In this document: positions 1-9,597 of the stretch, one piece after another
Layout: every line of letters begins with the position of its first letter
Numbering within the stretch: position 1 is the first letter of the stretch
NCBI RefSeq assembly: GCF_033100115.1
Contig: NZ_CP136910.1
Span: forward strand, 4,591,001-4,655,000
Direction of reading: 5' to 3'
Source of the DNA: Anaerocolumna sp. AGMB13020
Lineage (GTDB): Bacteria; Bacillota; Clostridia; Lachnospirales; Lachnospiraceae
Length of the DNA stretch: 64,000 nt
The notes under the pieces: generated by a model
What the model saw: only the letters and a program-made list of their open reading frames with translations
The model's database searches: none
What the model was told of the DNA's origin: nothing
Program-made: the position numbers and the translations under genes

Positions 1-389
1 TTCTCAACAAACAATATGAAAATAATGTAATATTATTTATTATGCTATATATGAGGGAAAAATCGTTTCAATTATCTGAATAGTGAATTCACCTGAGCCT
101 TACTAGAAGAATTATTAGTCTATAAATAAAAAGGATTTATAAAGTAGATTGAATGGTAATTCCTCTTTTTAAATACAAATATTTCTGTATAAAGGAATAA
201 TAAAACAAAAATTATTTGACAAATTGTGGAGATAAAGATAGAATTGTAAGAGGAAAAAATATACAATTGAAAACATTTTAACCTGTTGTAAAAGACATTT
301 ATAAAAATATTCAAGAGTAAAGGAGGTGGAATACAAACTCCTGGATGAAATTTATGGACTGATTAATAGAAAATTAGGAGGGTGAGGAT
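1..389. other. AT-rich non-coding left edge
   Basis: No convincing gene is visible in this stretch. A strong ribosome-binding-like sequence, AAAGGAGGTG at 319-328, has no well-placed start codon after it. An open stretch in the frame of GTG 326 ends at TGA 383-385, just ahead of the glycosyltransferase start. It could be a short translationally coupled leader or the decayed end of an older gene. AGGAG near 323 can also pair with CTCCT near 338, hiding the site in a hairpin. Confidence 0.4.
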
Positions 390-1466
390 TTGAGAAAGTA
401 TAGTTTTGTGATTCCTACCTATCAAAATAGAAAGCTGGTTATCAATACCTTAAGGGCGTTGGAGTATATCGAAACTACGGAAGCGATATCCTATGAAGTA
501 ATAATTGTCGATGATGGTTCACTGGATGATACCTTTCAAGCCGTAGTTTCTGAACGCAGGAAATATCCTTTTATTTATACATATTTGCCAAGAAATGAGG
601 ATTCTTCCAGAGCAAGGGCAAGAAACTATGGGCTTAAAAATGTAACGGGTGATATTGTAGTTTTTATAGACGGAGATATTTTGGTCAGACCTGATTATTT
701 GATAAAGCTGGATCGATTTTTTGCACAAAGCTGCGATATGGCGGTAGTTGGAATGCGGTTGCTGCTCAATCAAACAATCAATGAACAAATAGTATTGAAT
801 AAATCTATATTTGATAAAAATCTTTTAAGGTCCTATCAAACAGGAGTGGATTTCAGACATCAGATATTTGAGACCCTTTCCTACAATGCTGACAGTATGA
901 GGGTGCCCTTTCTATTTGCATTAACCTGCAATCTGGCGGTACCTAAGAAATGGATTGATTTAACAGAAGGTTTTGATGAAGAACTGAAAAAATGGGGGAT
1001 TGAAGATATTGAGTTTGTTTACCGTATGTGGCAGAAAGGAATGAAGATTGCTATCAATACCAAGGGGACAGTTATTCATCAGTTTCATGGCTCTAAAGAA
1101 GAAGATACCGTAGAAAAAGATAAAATTGAGGAGGTAGACTATAATACTTCCGTATTCATAAAAAAATATCCAGGTTTTTTTGGTTTATCAGACCAGGAAA
1201 TTTATGAATTATTCCATAGCATCGCTCATAATTATAAGAAGCTGGAAGTGGATCATACCTTAAAATCAATAGAGATATGTTATGATGATATAAAAAAGAA
1301 GGAAGAGATAAAAGCAGCAATCTGTCAATATGCCAAGGAGGAAGCAATTAAGCTGACGGTATTTGACTATATTGAGGATTCGGATTTGGACATCTTTATT
1401 CAATTAATGACAGATGTAAAAGCCAAAATACTCTATTTTCCGAAAACAATTGATTTCTATGGCTAA
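390..1466 (+). CDS. Family 2 glycosyltransferase (GT-A fold)
   Basis: This 358-residue cytoplasmic protein probably transfers a sugar from a nucleotide-sugar donor to a glycan or polysaccharide acceptor. The N-terminus VIPTYQNR followed by VIIVDDGS is the classic GT2 nucleotide-binding start (residues 6-45), and FIDGDI near residue 92 supplies the DxD-like metal site. A segment around residues 200-220 (WGIEDIEFVYRMWQKG) matches the acceptor-side galactosyltransferase C-terminal motif (G-WG-ED-EF). The last 100 residues are poorly conserved helical sequence. The start is TTG at 390, directly behind AGGAGGGTGAG. No sugar-pathway genes adjoin it, so the acceptor is unknown. It converges on the cellulase gene and shares a bidirectional terminator with it. 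Confidence 0.85.
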   Translation: MRKYSFVIPTYQNRKLVINTLRALEYIETTEAISYEVIIVDDGSLDDTFQAVVSERRKYPFIYTYLPRNEDSSRARARNYGLKNVTGDIVVFIDGDILVRPDYLIKLDRFFAQSCDMAVVGMRLLLNQTINEQIVLNKSIFDKNLLRSYQTGVDFRHQIFETLSYNADSMRVPFLFALTCNLAVPKKWIDLTEGFDEELKKWGIEDIEFVYRMWQKGMKIAINTKGTVIHQFHGSKEEDTVEKDKIEEVDYNTSVFIKKYPGFFGLSDQEIYELFHSIAHNYKKLEVDHTLKSIEICYDDIKKKEEIKAAICQYAKEEAIKLTVFDYIEDSDLDIFIQLMTDVKAKILYFPKTIDFYG

Positions 1467-1482
1467 AGACCGCATAATTTGA

Positions 1483-1560
1483 TGACTGTATGACTGTATG
1501 ACTGTATGACTGTATGACTGTATGACTGTATGACTGTATGACTGTATGACTGTATGACTG
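1483..1560. repeat. 8-bp tandem repeat, about 9.75 copies
   Basis: The unit TGACTGTA is repeated head to tail without a mismatch for 78 bp, starting 17 bp after the glycosyltransferase stop codon. It is intergenic. An array this perfect suggests recent slippage expansion and probably variable copy number between strains. Confidence 0.95.
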
Positions 1561-1610
1561 GCAGAACAGGAAGCGGAAGCTTTATACGGAGGAGTTTTTA
1601 AACATTGATT

Positions 1611-1685
1611 TGAGGCCCTTTCCTGGATGAAGATTCTGTATTCATAATCTGGATACGGACAACCAGGTGAAAGTGCCTCATTTTA
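1611..1685. terminator. Bidirectional terminator between glycosyltransferase and cellulase
   Basis: TGAGGCCCTTTCCTGG (1611-1626) pairs with CCAGGTGAAAGTGCCTCA (1663-1680) with small bulges. A T-run follows on the plus strand, and A/T-rich sequence serves the minus strand. It lies between two convergent genes. Confidence 0.65.
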
Positions 1686-1696
1686 GTTATTCCGTC

Positions 1697-3373
1697 TTAT
1701 TTCGTGAATTTTATATTATCCAAAGAAATATTGTCGGAGCTTGCTCCTATAAATAATATCATATTTCTTACGATACTATCATTTGAATCAGCAGCTATTG
1801 TTTTGAAGTTCGGGCTATCATCAACAGAAATGGTTATGGTTGCTTTATAGGTACCGTCTGGCTGCGCTGTAAAATTATACGTACTGATATGCACTGCTCT
1901 CGCCGGATTTGCCCATCCGTGGGTGTTGCTTTGCGGAATTGCAGCTATTGATACATTGGTGGGAGAGGGTGAGATAACGTCCATAGTAAGTTTGGTCAAC
2001 CCGAATATATTAATAGACTGCCCCCAGACATCGGCTGAAAGGCGTGCATTGGCCCAAAAGTTGCCTTCTGATAAATCATTGCTGCCATAGGTGTTAAGTC
2101 CGCGAAGCTCTAAGGCATTATTCACATTTTGTACCAGAATGGAAGTAATGGGGCTGTCCCCATTAATACCAAAGCCTTGTGTGGTACCATCGTTGAAATC
2201 CCAAAAACCGGAAGAAAAATCCAAGGGTGGCTGTGGTTTAATTGGTTTAGGATCTTCCGGTGTGGCGTAATAGCTCCCATTAATCCGGGCACGTACATAT
2301 TGACCTGAAGTAGTCAATTCACTTTCTGACCATACTTTATCAGAACCAGGATCATAGCTGGTGGTACTTTTTAATGCTGAGGCTACTTCATCTTTGTTGC
2401 AGAGTGAGAAATTACACCAGCTTATGTTGTTTGCATTCAGGAAATCTAACCAGGCGTCAGCTTTTGCCAGATAAGGTCCGGTAGTACCGGTGGCAAGACT
2501 GGTTCCCCATTCAGTAGCAAAAACCCCAACACCATGGTTCAGTGCGTATCTTACGTTACTCATGGCATTGTTTCTATCGGTATCCACATTTGATACCGGA
2601 TTGGTGCCGCTATAGAAATGAACAGAATACATCGTGTTTTTATCGGCAATTGGATTATCAGCCGCTAAATCTGGTCTTTGGCTCCAGAAAGGAGAACCAA
2701 CGATGATAAGATTTTCATTGCCCTTCTTTCTTAACAGTTGAACGATAGGGGAAGCATAAGCTTTTACCTGAGACCATCCGGCTGCATCATTTGAGATACC
2801 TCCATTTTCACCATTAGGTTCATTGCATAATTCATAGATGATGTTTTTGTTATTGGGATATAAATCAGAGATTTCATTGAAAAAGCTTTGTGCTCCAGAA
2901 TAGATACTGGCAGTTGGATTTCCAGGATTAATCATATGCCAGTCTACGATCACGTACAGGTCATTTGCAATCGCATAGTCTATCCCGTTTATAACTTTCT
3001 GTTTGACTGACGGATTGGTAGCATACCCATCTTCACCTATATACATAGCAAGACGTATTACATTTGCTCCCCAGTCATTGGCAAGAGCAGAAAATCCATT
3101 ATTATTAACAACCTCCGGAAACCATTGTAACCCATGGGTACTCATGCCCCTTAACTGAATTGGATTTCCGTCTGCGCTGCAAAGTGTCTTTATTCCGTTT
3201 TTATCAAGTACCTGTAATTTACCTCCCTCAGAAGGTTTTTTCACATCAGAATTACCAATAAGATGAGAATAATCTGAGGAGGCAGCTGTAACATTAGCTT
3301 TTGGTAAAATTGAGATTACCATAACGATAATTACAGCAATAGAAATCAGCGTTCTTTTAGCATTTTTAAACAT
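1697..3373 (-). CDS. Secreted GH5 endoglucanase with C-terminal CBM17/28-like module
   Basis: This 558-residue secreted enzyme is predicted to cut internal beta-1,4-glucosidic bonds in cellulose or related glucans. Residues 1-31 are a signal peptide (basic MFKNAKR, hydrophobic core, cut near VTAA). The GH5 catalytic domain spans about residues 52-365: VIVDWHM at 141-147, the acid/base Glu185 in ELCNEPNG, and the nucleophile Glu288 in FATEWGTS. A proline-rich linker (around [11 protein letters not shown]) leads to a beta-rich module of about 185 residues starting [14 protein letters not shown], which resembles carbohydrate-binding families 17/28. No dockerin or SLH domain is seen, so it is probably a free enzyme. 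The start is ATG behind AAAAGGAG. It is monocistronic and converges with the glycosyltransferase gene. Family placement is firm; the CBM family is less certain. Confidence 0.93.
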   Translation of the reverse strand: MFKNAKRTLISIAVIIVMVISILPKANVTAASSDYSHLIGNSDVKKPSEGGKLQVLDKNGIKTLCSADGNPIQLRGMSTHGLQWFPEVVNNNGFSALANDWGANVIRLAMYIGEDGYATNPSVKQKVINGIDYAIANDLYVIVDWHMINPGNPTASIYSGAQSFFNEISDLYPNNKNIIYELCNEPNGENGGISNDAAGWSQVKAYASPIVQLLRKKGNENLIIVGSPFWSQRPDLAADNPIADKNTMYSVHFYSGTNPVSNVDTDRNNAMSNVRYALNHGVGVFATEWGTSLATGTTGPYLAKADAWLDFLNANNISWCNFSLCNKDEVASALKSTTSYDPGSDKVWSESELTTSGQYVRARINGSYYATPEDPKPIKPQPPLDFSSGFWDFNDGTTQGFGINGDSPITSILVQNVNNALELRGLNTYGSNDLSEGNFWANARLSADVWGQSINIFGLTKLTMDVISPSPTNVSIAAIPQSNTHGWANPARAVHISTYNFTAQPDGTYKATITISVDDSPNFKTIAADSNDSIVRNMILFIGASSDNISLDNIKFTK

Positions 3374-4119
3374 TATATTCTCCTTTTCTGTGCATTAATC
3401 AATAGTTTATGTGGAGTCGACTTCCATTTATTTCTAATACGCCATAATATTACAGCTAAAAAATTTTGATGTAAAGTAAAAATTTGCTTACAAAAATGTG
3501 AATTATTTAACAAAAATGCCATAGCTTTTATAAAAAACAGAGTGTAGCTTTAAAAAATAGAAAAAAATTTACAAAATAAGAACTTATTTTCTACGTGTGA
3601 CTATTCTGATAATAACTCGGTAAACCTCTAAAAGGCCTGAATTTGATAAGGAAATTAAAATTTATATATATAAAACCTGACCATAGATTGTTGTTAATCA
3701 TTTGTCATAATAAAATAGAATTATATATGAGATGCAGTTGGAAATAGGTGGTTAATTTTACAGGGTTGGTGTTTGAAAGAATATGTAAAATATTTCTATA
3801 AAATAATTTTGAAATATAGTATAATATAGAATCATAAATTTACTTCATATGGAAGAAATGAAAAATATAGACAATGTTGATTATTTATAGGAAGAAAGGA
3901 GTCTCAAAAATAAAAAGGAAATGGGAAAGTACCAAAGTGAAGAAGCAAAGTTAAGATATAAAGTGAAGATGTAAAGCGAAAAAGCAAAGATGCAAGTGAA
4001 GATGTAAAACGACGAAGCAAAGCGAAGATACAAACAAAGATTGAAACGAACATTTCAATTATTATAGTAAGCTTTCGCATCATTAGACGATAAAAAGTAG
4101 ACAATAGGAAGGATAAAGA
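3374..4119. other. Long AT-rich intergenic region between divergent genes
   Basis: This 746-bp stretch separates the divergent cellulase and ferredoxin genes, so it must hold both promoters. A TATAAT box lies at 3820-3825 on the plus strand with only a weak upstream hexamer. No credible gene was found; a minus-strand open frame at 3904-4128 is a by-product of the purine-rich repeat there. Confidence 0.6.
3928..4032. repeat. Degenerate ~13-bp purine-rich repeat
   Basis: About eight imperfect copies related to AAAGYGAAGATGT follow each other (for example AAAGTGAAGATGT, AAAGCGAAAAAGC, AAAGCGAAGATAC). The array lies 90 bp upstream of the ferredoxin gene start. Units vary in sequence and slightly in length, as expected of an old, decaying array. 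Confidence 0.6.
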
Positions 4120-5403
4120 ATGGGACATATAACCAGTAAAGATGCTTATAAGAACCTGGAAGAAAGAATTAATTGGTTTACACAGGGGGCCCCGCCAACG
4201 GATAGCCTGTATAAAATTCTGCAGGTTCTTTATACGGAAAAAGAAGCCAAGTGGGTCGCACGTTTGCCAGTTCGTCCTTTTACAGCAAAAAAAGCGGCAA
4301 AAATATGGAATACCAGCGAAGGAAAAGCAGAAGCTTTTTTAGAGCATCTTTGTGAGAAGGCTTTACTGGTGGATTCATTTTACAGAGGTGTACGGCAATT
4401 TGTGATGCCTCCGCCAATGGCAGGGTTTATAGAGTTTGCATTAATGCGTACAAGAGGTGATATTGATCAGAAGTATTTAAGTGAGTTGTATTATCAATAT
4501 ATGAATGTGGAAGAGGACTTCGTTAAGGATTTATTCTATGCTACAGAGACCCATCTTGGAAGAGTTTATGTGCAGGAGCCGATATTGACAAATGAAAATA
4601 CAATTCATATTCTGGATTATGAAAGGGCAAGTCATATTATTGAGGATGCTACACATATAGGCCTAGGAACCTGTTATTGCAGACATAAGATGCTGCATGC
4701 GGGCCACCCCTGTGAGATAGATGCTCCTTTGGACGTTTGTCTCACCTTTGGAAATGTAGCCCGTTCTCTTGCAGAAAATGGACATCATGCAAGATTAATT
4801 GACAGAAAAGAGGCAATGGAGGTATTGGAACGTTCTTATGAAGCTAATCTTGTCCAGATTGGAGAAAATGTTCGTGAAGCTCCTGCTTTTATTTGCAATT
4901 GCTGTGGCTGCTGTTGTGAAGCCTTACAGGCAGCAAGAAAGTTCAGCCCAATGCAGCCGGTGGCAACTACGAATTATGTGCCTAAGATTTCCCATGAATG
5001 TGTAGGCTGTGGCAAATGCGAAAAGGTATGTCCGGTATTAGCAATTTCCATGTCTAACAACAAAGAGGTTAAGAAGGTTGCAGAGGTTGATAAGGAAGTT
5101 TGCCTTGGCTGCGGTGTCTGTGTACGGAGCTGTCCGAAAAAAGCCATAGAATTAGTACAAAGGGAGGTACGTGTTATTACACCGGTGAATAGTACCCATC
5201 GGTTCGTGTTGCAGGCAATTGAGAAAGGAACCCTTCAGAATCTCATCTTTGATAACCAGGCATTTGCGAATCATCGTGCTATGGCAGCTGTATTTGGAGT
5301 TATTTTCAAATTACCGCCTTTAAAGCAAATGATGGCTAGTAAGCAGTTTAAATCCATCTACCTTGATAAATTACTGTCGAAGAAAATAGATAAAAAGTCT
5401 TAA
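4120..5403 (+). CDS. 2[4Fe-4S] ferredoxin-type protein with extra Cys clusters
   Basis: This 427-residue protein is probably cytoplasmic and carries electrons through iron-sulfur clusters; its partner and substrate are unknown. The N-terminal 120 residues look like a winged-helix-type helical domain (KAAKIWNTSEGKAEAFLEHL). Two further Cys groups follow: CYCRHKMLHAGHPC near residue 188 and CNCCGCCCEAL near 262. The C-terminal part has a textbook pair of cluster motifs, CVGCGKCEKVCP near 298 and CLGCGVCVRSCP near 331. Proteins of this layout occur in anaerobic Firmicutes as uncharacterised ferredoxins. The start is ATG 4120 after AGGAAGG. It stands alone and is followed by its own terminator. 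The biological role cannot be read from the context. Confidence 0.85.
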   Translation: MGHITSKDAYKNLEERINWFTQGAPPTDSLYKILQVLYTEKEAKWVARLPVRPFTAKKAAKIWNTSEGKAEAFLEHLCEKALLVDSFYRGVRQFVMPPPMAGFIEFALMRTRGDIDQKYLSELYYQYMNVEEDFVKDLFYATETHLGRVYVQEPILTNENTIHILDYERASHIIEDATHIGLGTCYCRHKMLHAGHPCEIDAPLDVCLTFGNVARSLAENGHHARLIDRKEAMEVLERSYEANLVQIGENVREAPAFICNCCGCCCEALQAARKFSPMQPVATTNYVPKISHECVGCGKCEKVCPVLAISMSNNKEVKKVAEVDKEVCLGCGVCVRSCPKKAIELVQREVRVITPVNSTHRFVLQAIEKGTLQNLIFDNQAFANHRAMAAVFGVIFKLPPLKQMMASKQFKSIYLDKLLSKKIDKKS

Positions 5404-5468
5404 GACAAAAAACGTAAGAATATTAAAATAATTCATTAATTGAAACATGAAAAAGTGTAAAAGATTGA

Positions 5469-5502
5469 GGACGTGAAAGAAACTATTTCACGTCCTTATT
5501 TG
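5469..5502 (+). terminator. Rho-independent terminator after ferredoxin gene
   Basis: GGACGTGAAA (5469-5478) pairs perfectly with TTTCACGTCC (5486-5495). The loop is 7 nt and a T-rich tail follows. Confidence 0.8.
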
Positions 5503-5904
5503 TATGCAAAACAATTGGAGGGTTTCAGAATTTATGCTGTGAAACTTATCTTATTGGCAGAAGCATACGGTTACGGTATAAAAGTTGAATGCAAAGGGAA
5601 TTCCCAATGACTGGATGTCCTCTTTGAAAGTTCCCAAAGACTTATCACTTTTAAACCTTATGAAGATATGCATTTTATTGAAAACCCAGCAAGGCCTTAT
5701 CCATTTTAGAATTTATAGAGACATGTATTTAATTGAAATCCTAGAAAAGCCTTATCCAATAAAAAATACATAGAGATTTAATTGATAAATCAACTAATTT
5801 TTGTTCGTCCATATTTTTTATAGATTTTCAGATTGCCACCTGTAGTTATTTGATTTATAATTGAATCCGTTGCGTAAATCAGATACGGATAAAAGAGGTA
5901 GAAA
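5503..5904. other. Intergenic region with possible coding remnant
   Basis: No intact gene is recognised. A short open stretch, stop-bounded in the frame of CTC 5618, ends YEDMHFIENPARPYPF and then stops. In another frame a related segment, YRDMYLIEILEKPYPI, follows at about 5717-5764. The two look like a duplicated fragment of a lost protein. I could not assign a family. A 62-codon open frame at 5585-5773 spans the region but has no convincing ribosome binding site. Confidence 0.35.
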
Positions 5905-7272
5905 ATGAACAAAAAGTGGTTTCAACTGGATAAAAGAGCGGACAAAGAGATAATTTCACTTGCCTGGCCTTCTATTACCGAACAGATACTTGAGATGATG
6001 GTAGGTATGGTTTCTACTATTTTTATGGGGAAGATAGGTATCTTTGCAGTTGCAGCTGTAGGAATGGTAAATATGCTGATGGGATTCCTGCAAACAGTTT
6101 TTTCTGGATTGTCAATTGGTACAACGGTTATTATTGCAAGAGTAACCGGTGAAGGTAAAAATAATGAGGCCAAAAACGCATTAATACAGTCAGGATATAT
6201 GGCAGTCATTGTAGGCGTGCTTCTGGCAGTGCTGGGAAGAGTATTTTCCCTTCCTTTATTGAGCCTGTTCTTTGGAAAAGCCGAGCCAGAGGTTTTTGCA
6301 GCAGGAATCAGTTATTTTAATATTGTACTGATAAATCTGCCTTTTCTTGTGTTGGATATCATTGTATCCGGAGCAATGAGAGGGGCAGGCGATACAAAGA
6401 CTCCCATGATAATCACTGCCGGAGTAAATGTCTTAAATATCATATTAAATACGGTCTTAATATTTGGTGTACCTTTTCTGCATATACCTGCATATGGTAT
6501 CGTAGGTTCTGCCATAGCAGTAACTGTTTCAAGAATTGTTGGTGTGGTGGTAAGAGTTTTGGTTCTGTATAATTACAAAGGGCTTAAACTGAATCTAAGC
6601 CTGAAAGATGACTATACCATCAAGCCTGAAATGATTAAACGAATTATTAAAATAGGTGTTCCTGGTTTCATCGAGCAGGCGGTAATGCAGGGCGGATTTC
6701 TTATGCTGCAGATTATTATAGTTCCTTTAGGAACCGTTGCTATGGCAGCCTATCAGATTGGATTAAATATAAATGCACTTGCATTCTTTCCGATATTTGG
6801 TTTTGCAATTGCAAATACAACACTTGTAGGACAAAGTCTCGGAGAGAAGAATTATGAGAAAGCAGAAATCTATTCCCGTGAAAGCTTAAAGATTACTATG
6901 CTTGTGGGTTTTGTCATTGGTATGTTTATGATTATATTTTCAAAATATCTTGCAGGTATGTATACCAGTGACCCTCTTGTTATGAAAGAATCCATTGCTA
7001 TTGTTTGTACTTTTGGAGTAATAGAGCCATTGCTTGCTATCTTGAATTTATGTTCAGCAACCTTAAAGGCTGCGGGAGATATCAAGTATGTAATGATTAC
7101 CTCCTTTGTAGGACTTTGGGCCTTTCGGGTTATCCTGTCCTTCGCACTTATTCATTTATTTGGAATAGGATTAACTGCGGTAATGGTTGGTATATTCTTT
7201 GACTTCTGCTCCAGATCGATTATGTATCTGACCAGAGTACATAGTGGCAAGTGGAAATATATAAAAGTCTGA
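5905..7272 (+). CDS. MATE-family multidrug/cation exporter
   Basis: This 455-residue inner-membrane transporter has about 12 hydrophobic helices in two similar halves, the layout of the multidrug and toxic compound extrusion (MATE) family. Such proteins export cationic drugs or metabolites in exchange for Na+ or H+. Recognisable family sequence includes the start WPSITEQILEMMVGMVSTIFMG, GAMRGAGDTKTPM near residue 155, and the matching C-terminal-half ATLKAAGDIKYVM near 385. Length is typical. The start is ATG behind AAAAGAGG. The substrate cannot be predicted from sequence. The WYL regulator gene 200 bp downstream could govern it, but that is only proximity. Confidence 0.93.
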   Translation: MNKKWFQLDKRADKEIISLAWPSITEQILEMMVGMVSTIFMGKIGIFAVAAVGMVNMLMGFLQTVFSGLSIGTTVIIARVTGEGKNNEAKNALIQSGYMAVIVGVLLAVLGRVFSLPLLSLFFGKAEPEVFAAGISYFNIVLINLPFLVLDIIVSGAMRGAGDTKTPMIITAGVNVLNIILNTVLIFGVPFLHIPAYGIVGSAIAVTVSRIVGVVVRVLVLYNYKGLKLNLSLKDDYTIKPEMIKRIIKIGVPGFIEQAVMQGGFLMLQIIIVPLGTVAMAAYQIGLNINALAFFPIFGFAIANTTLVGQSLGEKNYEKAEIYSRESLKITMLVGFVIGMFMIIFSKYLAGMYTSDPLVMKESIAIVCTFGVIEPLLAILNLCSATLKAAGDIKYVMITSFVGLWAFRVILSFALIHLFGIGLTAVMVGIFFDFCSRSIMYLTRVHSGKWKYIKV

Positions 7273-7476
7273 CATGTATATAAAAGTACAGAACATCTCA
7301 TCTCTGGGATTCCCTGCCTGGTGATGGTTTTCGGTGCGGTTTGCTTTGGGTCTGTTCAGAATAGATTTATACTGATAAGGGTATATCTATGGTTAACCGG
7401 GATCATACATAAAAGACGGTTGAAGGACTGATTTATATTAAGCTATTTCTGAATGAACATGAAAGGAGGCGGTTGA

Positions 7477-8439
7477 TTGGCGAAGAACGGAAATATGCTT
7501 GCGATATTATGGATGCTAAACGCAGGAACGAAAATAACTGCAAAGCAGATAGCGGAGAAATTAGAGATAAATATACGAACGGTATATCGTTATATTGATT
7601 CCCTTTGTGAAAGCGGAGTACCTATTATATCAGATTCAGGGCAGAATGGCGGATACACTTTACTGAATAATTTTATTCAGTCACCGTTAGTTTTCGATCT
7701 TGAAGAACAAAAGGCATTGCTTCATGCGGCTGTTTTTGCAAAGGAAGCGGGATACCCTTTCAGTGAATCCTTAAATAAAGCGACACAAAAGTTAAAAAGT
7801 TATTCAAATAGAGAACAGGAAAATATGCTAAATCGCCACTTAACCGGTTTTGAGGTCATCAGTCGAGAAATTGGCCCATCTGTCAGGAAGACCCTGAAAG
7901 AGTTGGAAGCTGCTATTGCAAATGAATATTCAGTAGAGATTGAATATCGTTCAAACCGAGAAAAGCAACCGGTTATAAGAGTAATTGACCCTTATGGAAT
8001 GCTTTACTGGAACAATAAATGGTATACGGTTGGTTTCTGCCGGCTTCGAAAGGAAATCAGAAGTTTTCGAGCTGAAAGGATTACCCGAATACAATGTACA
8101 CAAGAGAGGTTTAAAAGGCCGGACAACTTTTCTGCCAGACAATATTTTCTGCAAAACCTTTTGCAGGATCAGGATAGTAAAGAAGAGCTGTTAACGGTCA
8201 TTATAGGCGGCCGGCCGGAAGCTCTGGAGGATTTATGTATTCATTGGTTTTTCGGCCATCACCTGAAAGAGCGTAATCCAGACCAAGTGGTTTTTTTACT
8301 GGATGAAAGAGCCGTTATGGGATATGTGCCTTTTATCCTTCTGTCTTATGGAAAAGCTGTTCAAGTGATTGAGCCAAAGAGTTTAAAGGAAAAGCTTGTT
8401 TCTGTTGCATCGGAATTAATAGAACATTATCAAATATAA
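7477..8439 (+). CDS. HTH-WYL transcriptional regulator (YafY type)
   Basis: This 320-residue DNA-binding protein has an N-terminal winged HTH (residues 1-60, with TAKQIAEKLEINIRTVYRYIDSLCESGVPI) followed by a WYL effector-sensing domain at about 145-215. The domain's signature is visible in DPYGMLYWNNKWYTVGFC and in RSFRAERI. A C-terminal WCX-like extension completes it. WYL regulators typically respond to small ligands or nucleic acids; the ligand here is unknown. The start is TTG at 7477 after AAAGGAGGCGGTTGA, an excellent ribosome binding site. It is flanked by the MATE gene upstream and a DJ-1 gene beyond a strong terminator. Confidence 0.92.
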   Translation: MAKNGNMLAILWMLNAGTKITAKQIAEKLEINIRTVYRYIDSLCESGVPIISDSGQNGGYTLLNNFIQSPLVFDLEEQKALLHAAVFAKEAGYPFSESLNKATQKLKSYSNREQENMLNRHLTGFEVISREIGPSVRKTLKELEAAIANEYSVEIEYRSNREKQPVIRVIDPYGMLYWNNKWYTVGFCRLRKEIRSFRAERITRIQCTQERFKRPDNFSARQYFLQNLLQDQDSKEELLTVIIGGRPEALEDLCIHWFFGHHLKERNPDQVVFLLDERAVMGYVPFILLSYGKAVQVIEPKSLKEKLVSVASELIEHYQI

Positions 8440-8440
8440 T

Positions 8441-8478
8441 AACTTCACTGACAGTGGTTGTCAGTGAAGTTGTTTTAT
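8441..8478 (+). terminator. Strong Rho-independent terminator after WYL gene
   Basis: AACTTCACTGACA (8441-8453) and TGTCAGTGAAGTT (8459-8471) form a perfect 13-bp stem with a 5-nt loop, followed by GTTTTATTA. Confidence 0.92.
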
Positions 8479-8600
8479 TATTAGGATAAACATCGTCCTG
8501 TTTCATGGAGGTCCATTACACCAGAAAAAAGAGTATGTATGGATTTCTTCGTGGAGGTAGCGTAGGTTTAATAAATTATTAAAAGGAGAGATTTAGAGTT

Positions 8601-9230
8601 ATGCATCATAACATAGTGTATCTTTATATATTCGATACAATGGCAGATTGGGAAGTTGGTTATATAACAGCAGAATTGAATTCTGGAAGATTTTTTAAGA
8701 AAGATTTAGCACCGGTAAAAATTATTACAGTCGGAATGAATAAGTCTCCTGTCGTTACAATGGGAGGCCTGAAGATATTACCGGACATTGAAGTGGATGC
8801 TTTTGAGATTGATAAGGCGGATGCTCTGATTTTACCTGGCGGAGATACCTGGACAGAATCAGTTCATTTACCTATTTTGAAAACGGCAGAGAAATGTGTA
8901 GAGAAGGGGATTGTTGTTGCTGGAATTTGTGGTGCAACAATAGGTCTTGCCCGGAAAGGTTTGCTAGATACTAAAAATCATACCAGCAATGACCTGGGTT
9001 ACCTTAAAGCTATCTGCCCGAATTATAAGGGAGAACAGTATTATAACCAGGAAACTGCCGTAGCCGATGGAAAGCTGATAACCGCTTCCGGGATAGCACC
9101 GTTGGAATTTTCCTTTCAGGTGTTGAAAGCCTTAGAAGTGTTCTCTGCTGAAACTCTGGGTGCCTGGTATAGGCTATATAAAACAAAGGAAGAGAAGTAT
9201 TATTTAAAGCTGATGGATTCTATCTGTTAA
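8601..9230 (+). CDS. DJ-1/PfpI family protein
   Basis: This 209-residue cytoplasmic protein has the class-I glutamine-amidotransferase-like fold. The nucleophile elbow is AGICGATIG with Cys near residue 113, preceded by the strand LILPGGDTW. It resembles YoaZ/YcaC-like DJ-1 proteins of Firmicutes, which are associated with stress or small-aldehyde handling; the activity of this one is unproven. The start is ATG behind AAAAGGAGAG (12-nt spacing). Its own terminator follows, so it is monocistronic. Confidence 0.88.
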   Translation: MHHNIVYLYIFDTMADWEVGYITAELNSGRFFKKDLAPVKIITVGMNKSPVVTMGGLKILPDIEVDAFEIDKADALILPGGDTWTESVHLPILKTAEKCVEKGIVVAGICGATIGLARKGLLDTKNHTSNDLGYLKAICPNYKGEQYYNQETAVADGKLITASGIAPLEFSFQVLKALEVFSAETLGAWYRLYKTKEEKYYLKLMDSIC

Positions 9231-9333
9231 TAAGGAAAAGAAAAGTCTCATATAAATGTTATCAATGCAGAGCAGTTAAGAAGGCTCACACAGATATTTA
9301 AAGGTTAGGTTATGTAAATCAAATAAATGTGAT

Positions 9334-9369
9334 AAACGGGTTGGAGAGATACCTTTCCAGCTCGTTTTT
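9334..9369 (+). terminator. Terminator after DJ-1 gene
   Basis: AAACGGGTTGG (9334-9344) pairs with CCAGCTCGTTT (9357-9367), using two G-U pairs, and runs into TTTTT. The remaining sequence to 9561 holds no recognisable gene. Confidence 0.75.
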
Positions 9370-9561
9370 ACGTAACACCGATATAGCAGCAGTTGATGCT
9401 TGACATAGGATTTGATATAATATTGTATTAAAGTTAAAATTTGCTATTTGTAATGCCAGTTGATGATTATTGGGAGGTTTTTCTGTTGACGAAGCCATAC
9501 AAGATTGCATCAGGAATCTGAAGAAAAAGGATGTATAAGCTTTGTCAGATAATTTAAATAT

Positions 9562-9592
9562 TTGACAATGGTACTATATGAAACTATACTAC
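9562..9592 (+). promoter_or_regulatory. Consensus promoter and operator of the MarR gene
   Basis: TTGACA (9562-9567), a 17-bp spacer and TATACT (9585-9590) form a near-perfect sigma-A promoter. GTACTATA (9571-9578) and TATACTAC (9585-9592) form an inverted repeat (7 of 8 matches) covering the -10 box, so autorepression by MarR is likely. Confidence 0.82.
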
Positions 9593-9597
9593 GTGGT

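Noticed and set aside
120..314. Minus-strand 64-codon frame at the left edge
   Set aside because: It is AT-rich, with a composition of I, F, Y and N expected of non-coding AT DNA, and no ribosome binding site.
3904..4128. Minus-strand 74-codon hydrophobic frame
   Set aside because: It comes from the purine-rich repeat read backwards (F/L/S-rich) and overlaps the ferredoxin gene start.
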